This document shows, piece by piece, positions 9,448-18,701 of a DNA stretch of 43,703 nucleotides. The notes under the pieces were generated by a model, which saw only the letters and a program-made list of their open reading frames with translations, did not search any database and was not told the origin of the DNA. The stretch is from CAYMAZ01 sp964388575 (GTDB taxonomy: Bacteria; Bacteroidota; Bacteroidia; Bacteroidales; DTU049), in the NCBI GenBank assembly GCA_964388575.1, contig CAYMAZ010000026.1:1-43703 (forward strand), in the 5' to 3' direction. The stretch's first letter is position 1; each line of letters begins with the position of its first letter. Both the position numbers and the translations under genes were made by a program.

Positions 9448-10869
9448 ATGAAAAAGATTTATGTTTTTTTATTGACAATGGTGTTATCACTCATTATTTG
9501 TGCGCAGGCACCGAATGCTTTCAAATATCAAACTGTTGTGAGAGATGCATCAAATCAGATTATTGCCAATCAGTCTGTCGGGTTTAAAATCAGCATTTTA
9601 CAGACAACAGCAACCGGTACGGCAGTGTATGTTGAAACACACAATACAGCAACGAATGCTGTTGGCATTGTGAATCTTGAAATCGGAAAGGGGACCCCTG
9701 TAAGCGGAAACATTACAACGATCAACTGGGGGACCAATGTCTATTATCTGAAAATTGAAATTGATCCCAATGGAGGCACTGCATACACCCATATGGGAAC
9801 ATCACAGTTGTTGAGTGTGCCTTATGCCATGTATGCTGCTTCAAGTGGCGGTGGCGGTGGCGGAGTGACCGGAACCGGAGCAGCAAACAAACTGGCTATC
9901 TGGACTGGAACCAGTGCTTTGAGTTCAAACACAAATTTACATTGGAATAATACAAATGAACAATTGGGAATTGGAACTGCCTTTCCGAACTCAAAACTAA
10001 TGATCAATGCAGCAACAGGAGATGCACTACGTGTTCAGATTGCTGGAAATACAAAAATGTTTGTTGGTGATAATGGAGGTACAACTTTAGGGATATACAG
10101 CTCTGGCTCACCGACTAACGGATTGTTTGTAAACGGACAGACAATTATTGGTGTTCCCAATGGTACAGCAGGCACTTTATATCAGAAAAATGCAAAACTT
10201 CAGGTGCAAACCCACACAAGATATGCTGGGTATTTTTCTACAGATTCTGTGAGTAGTATTTCTTATGCTGTATATGCCAAACACACAGCATCAGGAACAA
10301 GTGATGTAAGGGCTTTAAGAGGAGAAGCCGTTCCGGCTCCGGGATATGGTTATGGAGGAGATTTTAGCGGAGGTTGGAGAGGTGTTTATGGGCTAGGAGA
10401 TGGAACTACATATTCATCTATAGTTGTAGGGGTTTTTGGCAATGCAACCGGTTCTGCAGGAACAAGATATGGCGTTTATTGCAGCGGAAACGGAGCCTAT
10501 ACAGGATCCTGGTCTTCGGTATCTGATCTGAAATTCAAAAAGAATATTCAGCCGATGACAAATTCATTGTCAAAAATTCTAAAGCTTGAACCTAAAACAT
10601 TTGAGATGAGAACAGAAGAATATGAAATTATGAATTTCAATGAAGGAAAGCAATTCGGTTTCATTGCTCAGGATTTACAGCAGATTTTTCCTGAGCTTGT
10701 AACTCATGGAGTACATCCAGGTGCAGAAAAGGGGAAAGATATTGAGTATCTGGGTGTGGATTATATTTCAATGATTCCAGTTCTTGTTCAGGCCATTCAG
10801 GAACAGCAGAAGATCATTGAAGCACAACAGCAACAAATTGATGAACTGAGAAGCTTGATCAACAAATAA
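9448..10869 (+). CDS. Fibre-like exported protein with S74 self-cleaving chaperone domain (B)
   Basis: The protein is 473 residues: signal peptide (1-20), the array's conserved N-terminal domain (about 21-131, NAFKYQTVVR to SVPYAMYA), a Gly linker (SSGGGGGG), a stalk/head with LGIGTAFP and repeated Y-A-x-Y-G beta-helix-like turns (about 150-355), then a peptidase S74 / endosialidase-type chaperone domain starting at Ser359 (SDLKFKKNI) with Lys364 five residues on. That Ser/Lys spacing is the self-cleavage pair of the family. The body reads FGFIAQDLQQIFPELV, and the end is a Gln-rich coiled coil (IQEQQKIIEAQQQQIDELR). S74 domains trimerise phage tail fibres and are then released by autocleavage. 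There is no T9SS tail; the small T9SS gene just upstream is the likely partner. Confidence 0.88.
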   Translation: MKKIYVFLLTMVLSLIICAQAPNAFKYQTVVRDASNQIIANQSVGFKISILQTTATGTAVYVETHNTATNAVGIVNLEIGKGTPVSGNITTINWGTNVYYLKIEIDPNGGTAYTHMGTSQLLSVPYAMYAASSGGGGGGVTGTGAANKLAIWTGTSALSSNTNLHWNNTNEQLGIGTAFPNSKLMINAATGDALRVQIAGNTKMFVGDNGGTTLGIYSSGSPTNGLFVNGQTIIGVPNGTAGTLYQKNAKLQVQTHTRYAGYFSTDSVSSISYAVYAKHTASGTSDVRALRGEAVPAPGYGYGGDFSGGWRGVYGLGDGTTYSSIVVGVFGNATGSAGTRYGVYCSGNGAYTGSWSSVSDLKFKKNIQPMTNSLSKILKLEPKTFEMRTEEYEIMNFNEGKQFGFIAQDLQQIFPELVTHGVHPGAEKGKDIEYLGVDYISMIPVLVQAIQEQQKIIEAQQQQIDELRSLINK

Positions 10870-10906
10870 ACACCATTCAATCATTGCAGAATGATGTATA
10901 ACTTTT

Positions 10907-10935
10907 CCGGGCGTAACCAGATTACTCCCGGTTTT
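10907..10935 (+). terminator. Hairpin between two fibre genes
   Basis: CCGGG and GTAA on the left (10907-10916) pair with TTAC and CCCGG on the right (10922-10931) around a 5-nt loop with one mismatch, followed by TTTT and an A run. It may be a partial terminator that lowers expression of the gene at 10990, or an mRNA-stabilising 3' hairpin. Confidence 0.5.
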
Positions 10936-10989
10936 AAAAAAAATTATGAATAATAAATAAGGAATTTTTATGAATTAAAACAAAGCAGA

Positions 10990-12645
10990 ATGAAAGCAAA
11001 ATTTACAAAAACATCGAAAGCCTTTGTGCTTCTTTTATCTTTCTCCTTTTGTCTTTTATCTTTTGTATCCCATGCTCAGGCACCACAGGCATTCAAATAC
11101 CAGACAGTGGTGAGGGATGCAAACAATGAAATTATTCCAAATCAGGCGATAACCTTAAAGATCAGTATTCTTCAGACAACAGTAACAGGCACTGCAGTGT
11201 ATGTTGAAACACATTCAGCGACCACAAATGCACTTGGCATTGTCAACCTGAACATCGGCGAAGGGACACCAGTCATCGGAATATTTGGCGCAATTTCCTG
11301 GGGAACAGACAACTATTTCTTGAAGATTGAGATTGATCCGGCAGGAGGAACCACGTATCAGTATATGGGAACATCCCAACTGTTGAGTGTTCCCTATGCT
11401 TTGTATGCTGCCTCAAGTGGAGGTTTGCCAGCAGGAACGTCAGGACAAACACTTCGGCATGACGGAACAGCGTGGATATCAAGTGGCTTATTATTAAATA
11501 ATGGAACAGGACTTGGAATAGGCACTTCTCCAAACATAAACTATCAACTATACATGTATCGTCCAAGTTCATCATATGGTGCCGGCCTAGCAAATCTTTA
11601 TGTTGTTCGCAATGGAGTCAGCGGAGCAGCAAACGGAGGAACAGGGTGGTCAAATTCAGGGGTTGATGCTGCGATAAAAGGCTATTCATACTATGGGAAT
11701 AATTATACTGCCGGAATTGCAGGTTATAGTTATCTGGACTATGCAAATTCAGCAGCAGTTATCGGGTCTATGTGGGATGCTACAACTTTTGGGGCTTTGG
11801 CATACAAGGATGCAGCTTCTGCCACCTGGGCAGGATATTTTAAAGGAAACGTCTTTGTTGAAAACAGGCTTGGAATAGGAACGTCAACTTCTTCAAAAAA
11901 ACTTGAAATTTCAGGAGGAAATTCAGAGAGTGTAATGCGTATTTCATGGGGCTCTGCTTATCCTCTTTTATTAGCTGACATCGGATATCCTGCCAGCGGA
12001 GGGTTTAAAATTAATGCGAAAGCGGGAGGAGGAACCTGGGCAAGAATAGAATTTCTAACTGAAGATGTTGAAAGAATGCGAATCACACATGATGGCAATG
12101 TGGGAATCGGAACGACAACACCTTCTACATCTCTTTACATTAAACAACAACCGTTTACAGCATTTGATACTCCGGGAGCAGCAGGTATTTCTTTGGAAAA
12201 TCATATAAATACAAGCCCCTGGACAATTTACAATAGTAACCTCTACTTAAGTTTTGCAATTAATAATGTAAGAGTGGGATATATAAACAATGTAACAGGA
12301 GCATATACTTCAACATCAGATGCAAGATTAAAAGCCGATATTACAAGTATGGAAAATGTTTTAGATCGTGTTATGAAACTCAGACCTGTTCGTTATCGGT
12401 TCATCGACAGGGAAAATTCTAATACAATTGGGTTCATTGCACAGGATGTTTTAAAATTATTTCCTGAAGTAGTCAGTAAAGATGATGAAAGTGAAGAGTC
12501 TTACTATGGAATTGCCTATGGAAATCTGTCAATTATCTCTCTCAAAGCCATCCAGGAGCAGCAGGATATGATTGAAAAACTCCAACAGATTGTTGAACAA
12601 CAACAAAGACAAATTGATGAACTGAGAAACCAGATCACAAAATAG
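10990..12645 (+). CDS. Fibre-like exported protein with divergent S74 domain (C)
   Basis: The protein is 551 residues: signal peptide (1-30, SHAQ), conserved N-terminal domain (about 31-143), and a middle module with RPSSSYGAG, ANGGTGW, GVDAAIKG and YANSAAVIG (about 165-285) that recurs in the genes at 13612 and 27676. Further LGIGTS / VGIGTTTPS repeats follow. The S74 domain starts at Ser443 (SDARLKADI; Lys448 is the partner). This domain is shorter and more divergent than those of the other array members (LRPVRYRFIDRENSNTIGFIAQDV), and it ends in a Gln-rich coiled coil. No T9SS tail. It follows gene B with a 120-bp gap that contains a hairpin, and is closed by a strong terminator. Confidence 0.87.
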   Translation: MKAKFTKTSKAFVLLLSFSFCLLSFVSHAQAPQAFKYQTVVRDANNEIIPNQAITLKISILQTTVTGTAVYVETHSATTNALGIVNLNIGEGTPVIGIFGAISWGTDNYFLKIEIDPAGGTTYQYMGTSQLLSVPYALYAASSGGLPAGTSGQTLRHDGTAWISSGLLLNNGTGLGIGTSPNINYQLYMYRPSSSYGAGLANLYVVRNGVSGAANGGTGWSNSGVDAAIKGYSYYGNNYTAGIAGYSYLDYANSAAVIGSMWDATTFGALAYKDAASATWAGYFKGNVFVENRLGIGTSTSSKKLEISGGNSESVMRISWGSAYPLLLADIGYPASGGFKINAKAGGGTWARIEFLTEDVERMRITHDGNVGIGTTTPSTSLYIKQQPFTAFDTPGAAGISLENHINTSPWTIYNSNLYLSFAINNVRVGYINNVTGAYTSTSDARLKADITSMENVLDRVMKLRPVRYRFIDRENSNTIGFIAQDVLKLFPEVVSKDDESEESYYGIAYGNLSIISLKAIQEQQDMIEKLQQIVEQQQRQIDELRNQITK

Positions 12646-12680
12646 GAGACTTGGTTTTTTTCAGTACTGTACCATTTATG

Positions 12681-12713
12681 AAAAACCGGGTGTGTAAATT
12701 TTACCCGGTTTTT
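12681..12713. terminator. Strong terminator after the first array operon
   Basis: An 11-bp perfect stem (AAAAACCGGGT / ACCCGGTTTTT) with an 11-nt loop. The T run on the right and the A run on the left make it able to work in both directions. It lies 35 bp after the fibre gene stop. Confidence 0.8.
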
Positions 12714-13108
12714 CTTTCGAAAAGATTGTTTTAGAAATATGTCGTCCATCCAGGAAAACAAAGTTTAAATTACTTTTGTTTTGTTGATGTTTTGTTGGCA
12801 TCTTGTGATTCCTTTTTTTATTGAATTAATATTATATCACCCGAATGACTCAGATTCACTGACATAAGTGTGTTAATCTACTGTTAATAAAAGACCTCAT
12901 AGGGGAAATAATCCAGCATCATTTTTTGCAGGCAGAGTGTCAGGAGTTAATAATACTGTTGTTCTTGAGCTGTGGGTGATTGAACAGAGGACACAATTCT
13001 GAATCACCGAAACAAATAAACAAGTATTAAAATACACAAATAAACAATAAGTTTTGTAAATTTGTAATAACGTTTCAATTATTAAAATTAAAAAACTCTC
13101 CAATTCAT
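12714..13108. other. Intergenic region between array operons
   Basis: No credible gene is present. It contains a hairpin (GGTGATT 12975-12981 with AATCACC 13002-13008, and CAGA/TCTG inside) of unknown role, a short palindrome GTATTAAAATAC (13024-13035), and a -7 box TAAATTTG at 13057-13064 that probably drives the gene at 13109. No TTG is found at the usual -33 distance. Confidence 0.5.
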
Positions 13109-13591
13109 ATGAAAACTAGCCGGTTAATGATTCAAGGTATATTCCTTATGATTTTTGTCAGTCATTCACTTTCCGGACAGGAAATCATCAGTTCTTCGGG
13201 TGATTTCCATACTTCAGGCAGCCACTCAGTCAGCTGGACAATTGGAGAACCTGTCATCGAAACCTATGGGCAGGGAGGTACTGTTATGACCCAGGGCTTT
13301 CAGCAACCAATTCTGTTCACAGTGTCAGTTTATGAGCACCCTGAATTGAACCTTGACATCAGTGCATTTCCCAATCCTACATCAGACATTCTGAACATTG
13401 TTTTAATAAACAGTGATTATGAAAAATTGTCCTTACAGTTGTTCGACTTTACCGGAAAACTCCTGGAAAGCAGGCAGATTGTATCCGAAAACACTGAAAT
13501 AATGTTTGCGAAACTTCCCGATGCAGTATATTTTGTAAAGATTTCATATGGCCTCAGGGAGTTGAAAACCTTCAAAGTAGTAAAACAATAA
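13109..13591 (+). CDS. Small T9SS-tailed partner protein (copy 2 of 4)
   Basis: The protein is 160 residues with a signal peptide ending SLSGQ (about 24), head segment EIISSSGDFHTSGSHSVSW...GEPVIETY...TQGFQQPI, and T9SS type A tail with ISAFPNPTSDILNIV and terminal LKTFKVVKQ. It is the most divergent of the four copies in the tail (for example LQLFDFTGKLLESRQIV). The fibre gene at 13612 starts 20 bp downstream, which repeats the small-then-large gene order of the first operon. Confidence 0.87.
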   Translation: MKTSRLMIQGIFLMIFVSHSLSGQEIISSSGDFHTSGSHSVSWTIGEPVIETYGQGGTVMTQGFQQPILFTVSVYEHPELNLDISAFPNPTSDILNIVLINSDYEKLSLQLFDFTGKLLESRQIVSENTEIMFAKLPDAVYFVKISYGLRELKTFKVVKQ

Positions 13592-13611
13592 CGACATAAA
13601 AAAATCATTCT

Positions 13612-15168
13612 ATGAAAACAAATTTACCATTATTGTTGAGAGGTTTTGTACTTCTTTTAACTTTTTCCTTTTTTCCATTATCTTCTCATGCGCAGACACC
13701 ACAGGCATTCAAGTATCAGACAGTGGTTAGAGACGGCTCCAACGCAATCGTTTCCAATCATCCTGTAGGATTAAGAATCAGCATTCTGCAAAACACCTCA
13801 ACAGGAACAGCTGTATATGTAGAAACGCATGCGACTATGACCAATGCATTGGGAATTGTGAGCCTTGAAATTGGAAGCGGTAATCCCGTCAGTGGTGACT
13901 TTTCAGCCATCGACTGGAGTAGCAACCCACATTTCGTGAAAATTGAACTTGACCCTGTGGGGGGAATAGCATATCAGGATATGGGAACGTCCCAGTTGCT
14001 CAGTGTGCCCTATGCGCTTCATGCGAAGACCGCAGAAACGATCAGCTACACAGAAACTGATCCTATTTTTATTGCGAGTCCTGCTTCAGGGATTTCATCA
14101 GGTAACATCACAAACTGGAACACAGCCTATGGCTGGGGCAATCATGCCACAGTGGGCTATCTTACAGGGAACCAGACAATCTCTCTTTCAGGAGACGTAA
14201 CTGGTAACGGAACAACAGCGATTGTTACTACCATCGCAAGCAATGCTGTAACTACTTCAAAAATCGCCAACAATGCAGTATCAATAGCAAAACTTCCTGC
14301 AGGTGCAACTGCTTCAACATTTTTAAGGGGTGATGGTACCTGGGCGACGCCGGCAGGCGGTGGCACGCTTCCATCAGGAACTTCAGGTCAGACACTCAGA
14401 TACGACGGAACAAACTGGGTTGGTAACAGTGTCCTGTTGAACAATGGTACAGGACTTGGAGTTGGTGCTTCTCCGCTTCCAAATACACAAATACACTTAT
14501 ATCGTCCAACGACTTCATATGGTGCAGGATATTCAAATATCTATGCAATTCGTGCAGGATCATCAAGTGCCCCAAACGGAGGAACATCCTGGGGTATTTC
14601 CGGGGTGGATGCTGCTGTCAAGGGATTCTCAGACTGGGGAAACAATTACACTGCCGGAATAGCGGGGTATAGCTGGCTTGATTATGCCAATTCAGCTGCA
14701 ATTATTGGTAGTATTCATACCGGGGCAATCTGGGGAGCTCTGGCTTTCAAAGATGCTGCTTCAACTGTCTGGGCAGGATTTTTCTCTGGCAATGTCAATG
14801 TAGAAGGATCATTAACGATTGGCGGAAACAATACCAATGAACTGAACAGGTCTCAAACAGGAGACGCCAATCTGGTGCCGATAGCTTATGGAAATGTTAC
14901 AAATCCCTCAACAGGACATCTGAATTCAGGTGCATCAACGTCCAATGTTAATCTAGAAATACACCCGGCTGGTTCAGGAATGTATTATTACACTATAAGT
15001 GGTGAAAACATTAGCTGGGCGACAAATTATGTTTGTGTGGCTACATTAAATGGTGGGCCTGGAGAAATTGCCTGGAATAGTGCCAATGGAATGCTGATGA
15101 TTTTAACTTTCGACAGTAATGGAGTCCCGGCAGATAAGGCATTTTCTTTTGTTTTATATAAGAAATAA
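13612..15168 (+). CDS. Fibre-like exported protein with a non-S74 C-terminal head (E)
   Basis: The protein is 518 residues: signal peptide (1-28, SHAQ), conserved N-terminal domain (about 29-138), a TAETISYTETDPIF...NITNWNTAYGWGNH linker shared with the genes at 18702 and 27676, then short stalk repeats (NAVTTSKIANNAVSIAKLPAG) and a GDGTWATPAGG turn. The middle module RPTTSYGAG...GVDAAVKG...YANSAAIIG matches gene C. The last ~110 residues are a different compact domain (AYGNVTNPSTGHLNSG to KAFSFVLYKK), perhaps a beta-sandwich, and there is neither an S74 domain nor a coiled coil. It may trimerise by another route or bind a different target. Closed reading frame; no sign of truncation at the 3' end. 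Confidence 0.83.
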   Translation: MKTNLPLLLRGFVLLLTFSFFPLSSHAQTPQAFKYQTVVRDGSNAIVSNHPVGLRISILQNTSTGTAVYVETHATMTNALGIVSLEIGSGNPVSGDFSAIDWSSNPHFVKIELDPVGGIAYQDMGTSQLLSVPYALHAKTAETISYTETDPIFIASPASGISSGNITNWNTAYGWGNHATVGYLTGNQTISLSGDVTGNGTTAIVTTIASNAVTTSKIANNAVSIAKLPAGATASTFLRGDGTWATPAGGGTLPSGTSGQTLRYDGTNWVGNSVLLNNGTGLGVGASPLPNTQIHLYRPTTSYGAGYSNIYAIRAGSSSAPNGGTSWGISGVDAAVKGFSDWGNNYTAGIAGYSWLDYANSAAIIGSIHTGAIWGALAFKDAASTVWAGFFSGNVNVEGSLTIGGNNTNELNRSQTGDANLVPIAYGNVTNPSTGHLNSGASTSNVNLEIHPAGSGMYYYTISGENISWATNYVCVATLNGGPGEIAWNSANGMLMILTFDSNGVPADKAFSFVLYKK

Positions 15169-15515
15169 CACGATTTCATTAAAACACGTTCCTAAAGAAA
15201 AGCTCTTCGATTTGAATGAGTAAACAGAACGCCACTTTCAGCGAATTTAAACTTTTCTGATATATTATACTCTGCTGCTTACTTTGTGGCAGGCACTGAA
15301 GTTCTGCACCCACAAAGCGACTTGCGGCATGAAAAGTTTAATAAATAATGAATTCGAAAAAACAACTAAAGTTTACAAAACTTTCCTTTTGTTTATCAAA
15401 AATAAACATGAATTAAGTTTTTTGAGAATTAAAGAGGTGTTTTTATCGACTAAAGTACAAATAGAGACCATCTGTTATATAGGCAGAAAATAAATACAAT
15501 AATATAGAAAAAAAA
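15169..15515. other. Intergenic region upstream of the third array operon
   Basis: I see no gene here. The one ORF (15284-15493) has no recognisable feature. A perfect inverted repeat CTTTGTGG (15282-15289) / CCACAAAG (15310-15317) with a 20-nt loop could be a terminator-like or regulatory hairpin. Confidence 0.4.
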
Positions 15516-15547
15516 TTGCATTTGGGCAAATATTTATTTATATTTGC
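15516..15547 (+). promoter_or_regulatory. Promoter with overlapping inverted repeat
   Basis: TTG 15516-15518, a 20-nt spacer and TATATTTG 15539-15546 fit the Bacteroidota promoter. An inverted repeat GCAAATAT (15526-15533) / ATATTTGC (15540-15547) covers the -7 box and could be an operator. Confidence 0.5.
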
Positions 15548-15591
15548 AAATAAAAATTATGATGCACATAGTAAACCATAATAAATGTAAT

Positions 15592-16083
15592 ATGAAAAAA
15601 CAATTAATATTTATCACAGTTTGTTTCTTTCCTTTTATACTTTTATTACAGAGTATATCAGGTTACGGACAGGCAGTCATTTCATCAACCGGAGACTATC
15701 ACAGCAATGGTAACTATTCTCTGAGCTGGTCGCTTGGAGAACCGGTCATCGAAACCTGGTCTCAGGGAAGCACTGTGCTGACACAGGGCTTTCAGCAACC
15801 TATTCTGGTCTCAGTTTCAATTTATGAACATCCTGAATTGAACTTTGACATCAGTGCATTTCCAAATCCAACATCTGATTTTCTGAACGTGGTCATTTCA
15901 AACGGAACCTATGATAATATGGAGTATTTTCTCTTTGATGTGACCGGAAAAATCCTTGAAAACAGACCGATTGTTTCTGAACAGACAGAAATCATGTTTA
16001 CCCACCTGCCTGTTTCAGTATATTATGTCAGGATCATACATGGCGACAGGAAATTGGAAACCTTTAAAGTTGTTAAGCATTAA
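15592..16083 (+). CDS. Small T9SS-tailed partner protein (copy 3 of 4)
   Basis: The protein is 163 residues from ATG 15592 (MKKQLIFITV). An in-frame start at 15544 would add 16 non-signal residues before the signal peptide and would fall on the promoter. The signal peptide ends SGYGQ. The head is AVISSTGDYHSNGNYSLSW...GEPVIETW...LTQGFQQPI; the T9SS type A tail has ISAFPNPTSDFLNVV and ends LETFKVVKH. From the head onward the DNA is nearly the same as the copy at 24977, which suggests recent duplication or gene conversion. The fibre gene at 16122 begins 38 bp downstream. Confidence 0.88.
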   Translation: MKKQLIFITVCFFPFILLLQSISGYGQAVISSTGDYHSNGNYSLSWSLGEPVIETWSQGSTVLTQGFQQPILVSVSIYEHPELNFDISAFPNPTSDFLNVVISNGTYDNMEYFLFDVTGKILENRPIVSEQTEIMFTHLPVSVYYVRIIHGDRKLETFKVVKH

Positions 16084-16121
16084 TTTAAAGAAAAGTTTAT
16101 TCATTTAAAAAACAGATCATT

Positions 16122-18659
16122 ATGAAAAGGATTATGATTTTTATATATGCACTAATGATGACATTCATCATTAGTGCGCAGGTGCCGAATGCATTCAAAT
16201 ACCAGACTGTTGTCAGAGATGCATCCAATGCCATTATCCCAAATCAAAATGTCGGTTTACAGATCAGTATTTTGCAGGGTTCTGCCGTAGGCACTGCTGT
16301 GTATGTTGAAAGACACAATGTCACGACCAACGCATTGGGTATCGTTAATTTGAACATCGGCCAGGGTTCTGTTCAAAGTGGAAATTTCAGTACAATCAAC
16401 TGGGGAACAAATTCCTATTTTGTTAAAATAGAAATCGATCCTTCAGGAGGTGTTGCTTTTCAGGATATGGGAACTTCGCAGTTACTCAGTGTCCCCTATG
16501 CTTTGTATGCTGCATCAAGCGGAGGTGGTGGAGGAAGTCCCACCGGACCAGCCGGAGGAGATCTTACAGGCACTTACCCCAATCCAACGATCGCAAACAA
16601 TACAGTAACAACAGCGAAAATTGCAAATAACGCTGTAACAATAGCTAAGCTTCCTGCAGGATCAACACCATCAACATATCTGAGAGGTGATGGCACCTGG
16701 GGTTCACCGGCAGGAACAACCTATTCTGCTGGAGCAGGGCTGACTCTGGCAGGGACAACATTTTCCCATACTGCACATACAGGAGATGTCACAGGAGCAA
16801 CAGCTCTGACCATTTCCAACGATGCAGTGACAAATGCAAAACTTGCTGACAATGCCGTTTCGACAACAAAAATTGCTGATAATTCAGTAACCATAGCCAA
16901 ACTTCCTGCAGGTGCCACAGCATCAACCTATCTGAGAGGTGATGGTACATGGGCGACTCCGGCCGGAACTTCTCTTCCAGCCGGAGCAACGGGACAAACA
17001 TTACGACATGATGGCACGAGTTGGTTAGCCAATAGTATTTTATTTAATAATGGAACAAATATTGGCATTGGAACAAGTTCCCCCACCTCACTTCTTGATA
17101 TTTATGCTTTTAATAACCTCACTACAGTTAAAATTCAAAATACATATGGAACTCCGGGAACTTCGGCTCTCAGGGCTGAAGGCGCATTTGATGCCAAAGG
17201 TTTTCTGGGAGTACAGGGTGCAAGTGCATTCGATGGCAATACAAACCTGAATATTTTAGGAGAAGAAATAGGTGTGCTTGGAGTTTCGGATGGTACATCT
17301 TCAACTGACAATGTTGGAGTGTATGGATATTCTAATGATATTGGTATTTATGGAATAAATTATGTTTCAGGGAGCTACGGAATGATGGGAACCTCTGATG
17401 CCGGAGCCGAAGGCTATTACAACAGTACTCGCTTCGGACGACTTGGGGGAAGTACTTACGGCGTTTATGGTCAATATACTTCCACTATTTATGGCTACCT
17501 GGGGTATTCAAACTACGGAGTTTATGGGCAGTATAACAGTGATATCGTCGGTTATCTGGGCAGCTCGGGGCAAGGTGTGCTTGGAAAGAATACAAACGAC
17601 CATGTGGGTGTTCTTGGTAGTTACAATGTGGGAGCAAAAGGGGTAAACTACACTGCAGACATGGGTGATATGGGCGTACAGGGTATCACATACAGCAACT
17701 ATACTGGCACAGGATATTTATACACAAATACCCAGGTTGCTGTAGCAGGCTTTTCTAACTTTGGTAGTAGCTACCGGGCTGGAGTGCAGGGAATTACATA
17801 CTCTAACGATCCGGGAACCCGAACCTCAGGAGTAATAGGCATTTTCTATAACAGCCCTTCAACTTGGGGCTCTTTGGCTTACAAAACTTCAGGAGGGAAT
17901 GGCTATGCAGCCTATTTTACTGCTGCTGCTGTAACAGGTGTTGGTAAGATGAAAGACTGTCAGCCTGCTACCGATGTCGGGCTTGGTGTTTGGGGTGATC
18001 TTTTCGGTGCTGATATCCATGGAAATGTTTATGGAATGTATCTGGAAGGAAGCAGATATAGTCTCTTTGCAGATGGAATTGTCTTTAAGACAGATTTGGA
18101 TGTTCATCTTCAGAGAAACAATAATTCGGTTGTAAAAGAAGAACAAATAATTCCCTTATATTCAAATGTATCAACCGAAGTGACCATACAAACCAGTGGA
18201 ATTGGACAACTCAATAATGGGTTGTGTACAATTATGTTCTCTTCTGAATTCAGAAATTCTTTAAGCAAAGACTATCCTGTGATTGTTACAGTGACACCTA
18301 TGGGAGAAAGTAATGGGATCTACCTGGTGAATGTTAACAATAATGGCTTTTCAATAAAGGAAAACAACTACGGGAACAGCAATGTTCAATTTACTTACAT
18401 TGTTATAGGGAGAAGGTCTGGGTATGAGTTACCTGAACTCCCTTTGGAAGTTGTAAAATCGAATTATAAAGAAATTCTCAAAAAAGGATTGCATAATGAC
18501 TCTGATATGGATGGTAGTGGAGAAGGACTATTCTTTTTTAATGAACAGCTACAAAATGGTCAGGCAGGCAATATGATTCCACAAAATGTAACCAAACAAC
18601 CAGTTCAATATGATTTTAATCAAGTTTTTTCTAAGACGAATACAAAAGGAACTAATTAA
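16122..18659 (+). CDS. Longest fibre-like exported protein, non-S74 C-terminus (G)
   Basis: The protein is 845 residues: signal peptide (1-20), conserved N-terminal domain (about 21-130), a DLTGTYPNPTIANN motif, stalk repeats NNAVTIAKLPAG / DNAVSTTKIADNSV (about 150-275), then a long region (about 300-590) of repeated short beta turns (GVYGYS, GIYGIN, GVYGQY, GYLGYS, GVLGKN), as in a triple-stranded beta-helix fibre shaft. The C-terminal ~230 residues form a separate domain (VKEEQIIPLYSNVSTEVTI to VQFTYIVIGRR) followed by a polar tail; neither S74 nor T9SS signals are present. The stalk includes the 302-bp block that is identical in the next gene. Third gene order repeat: small T9SS gene, then large fibre genes. 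Confidence 0.85.
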   Translation: MKRIMIFIYALMMTFIISAQVPNAFKYQTVVRDASNAIIPNQNVGLQISILQGSAVGTAVYVERHNVTTNALGIVNLNIGQGSVQSGNFSTINWGTNSYFVKIEIDPSGGVAFQDMGTSQLLSVPYALYAASSGGGGGSPTGPAGGDLTGTYPNPTIANNTVTTAKIANNAVTIAKLPAGSTPSTYLRGDGTWGSPAGTTYSAGAGLTLAGTTFSHTAHTGDVTGATALTISNDAVTNAKLADNAVSTTKIADNSVTIAKLPAGATASTYLRGDGTWATPAGTSLPAGATGQTLRHDGTSWLANSILFNNGTNIGIGTSSPTSLLDIYAFNNLTTVKIQNTYGTPGTSALRAEGAFDAKGFLGVQGASAFDGNTNLNILGEEIGVLGVSDGTSSTDNVGVYGYSNDIGIYGINYVSGSYGMMGTSDAGAEGYYNSTRFGRLGGSTYGVYGQYTSTIYGYLGYSNYGVYGQYNSDIVGYLGSSGQGVLGKNTNDHVGVLGSYNVGAKGVNYTADMGDMGVQGITYSNYTGTGYLYTNTQVAVAGFSNFGSSYRAGVQGITYSNDPGTRTSGVIGIFYNSPSTWGSLAYKTSGGNGYAAYFTAAAVTGVGKMKDCQPATDVGLGVWGDLFGADIHGNVYGMYLEGSRYSLFADGIVFKTDLDVHLQRNNNSVVKEEQIIPLYSNVSTEVTIQTSGIGQLNNGLCTIMFSSEFRNSLSKDYPVIVTVTPMGESNGIYLVNVNNNGFSIKENNYGNSNVQFTYIVIGRRSGYELPELPLEVVKSNYKEILKKGLHNDSDMDGSGEGLFFFNEQLQNGQAGNMIPQNVTKQPVQYDFNQVFSKTNTKGTN
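16614..16915 (+). repeat. 302-bp identical repeat, copy 1
   Basis: Base-by-base comparison shows this segment is identical to 19497-19798. It codes for the stalk (about 100 residues, NNAVTIAKLPAG through a second AKLPAG) of the neighbouring fibre gene as well. Identity at synonymous sites, between genes that differ outside the block, indicates recent gene conversion or duplication. Confidence 0.95.
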
Positions 18660-18701
18660 TGAAAACATGTTTACAATAAAATCAAATAAAATTATATTAT
18701 T

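Noticed and set aside
13024..13035. GTATTAAAATAC as a fourth copy of the array operator
   Set aside because: It is palindromic and near a -7 box, but sequence and spacing (21 nt, shorter arms) do not match the ATCAGTAA sites.
15284..15493. Possible 69-residue gene in the intergenic region
   Set aside because: No signal peptide, motif or promoter fit, and it lies over a hairpin; probably chance.
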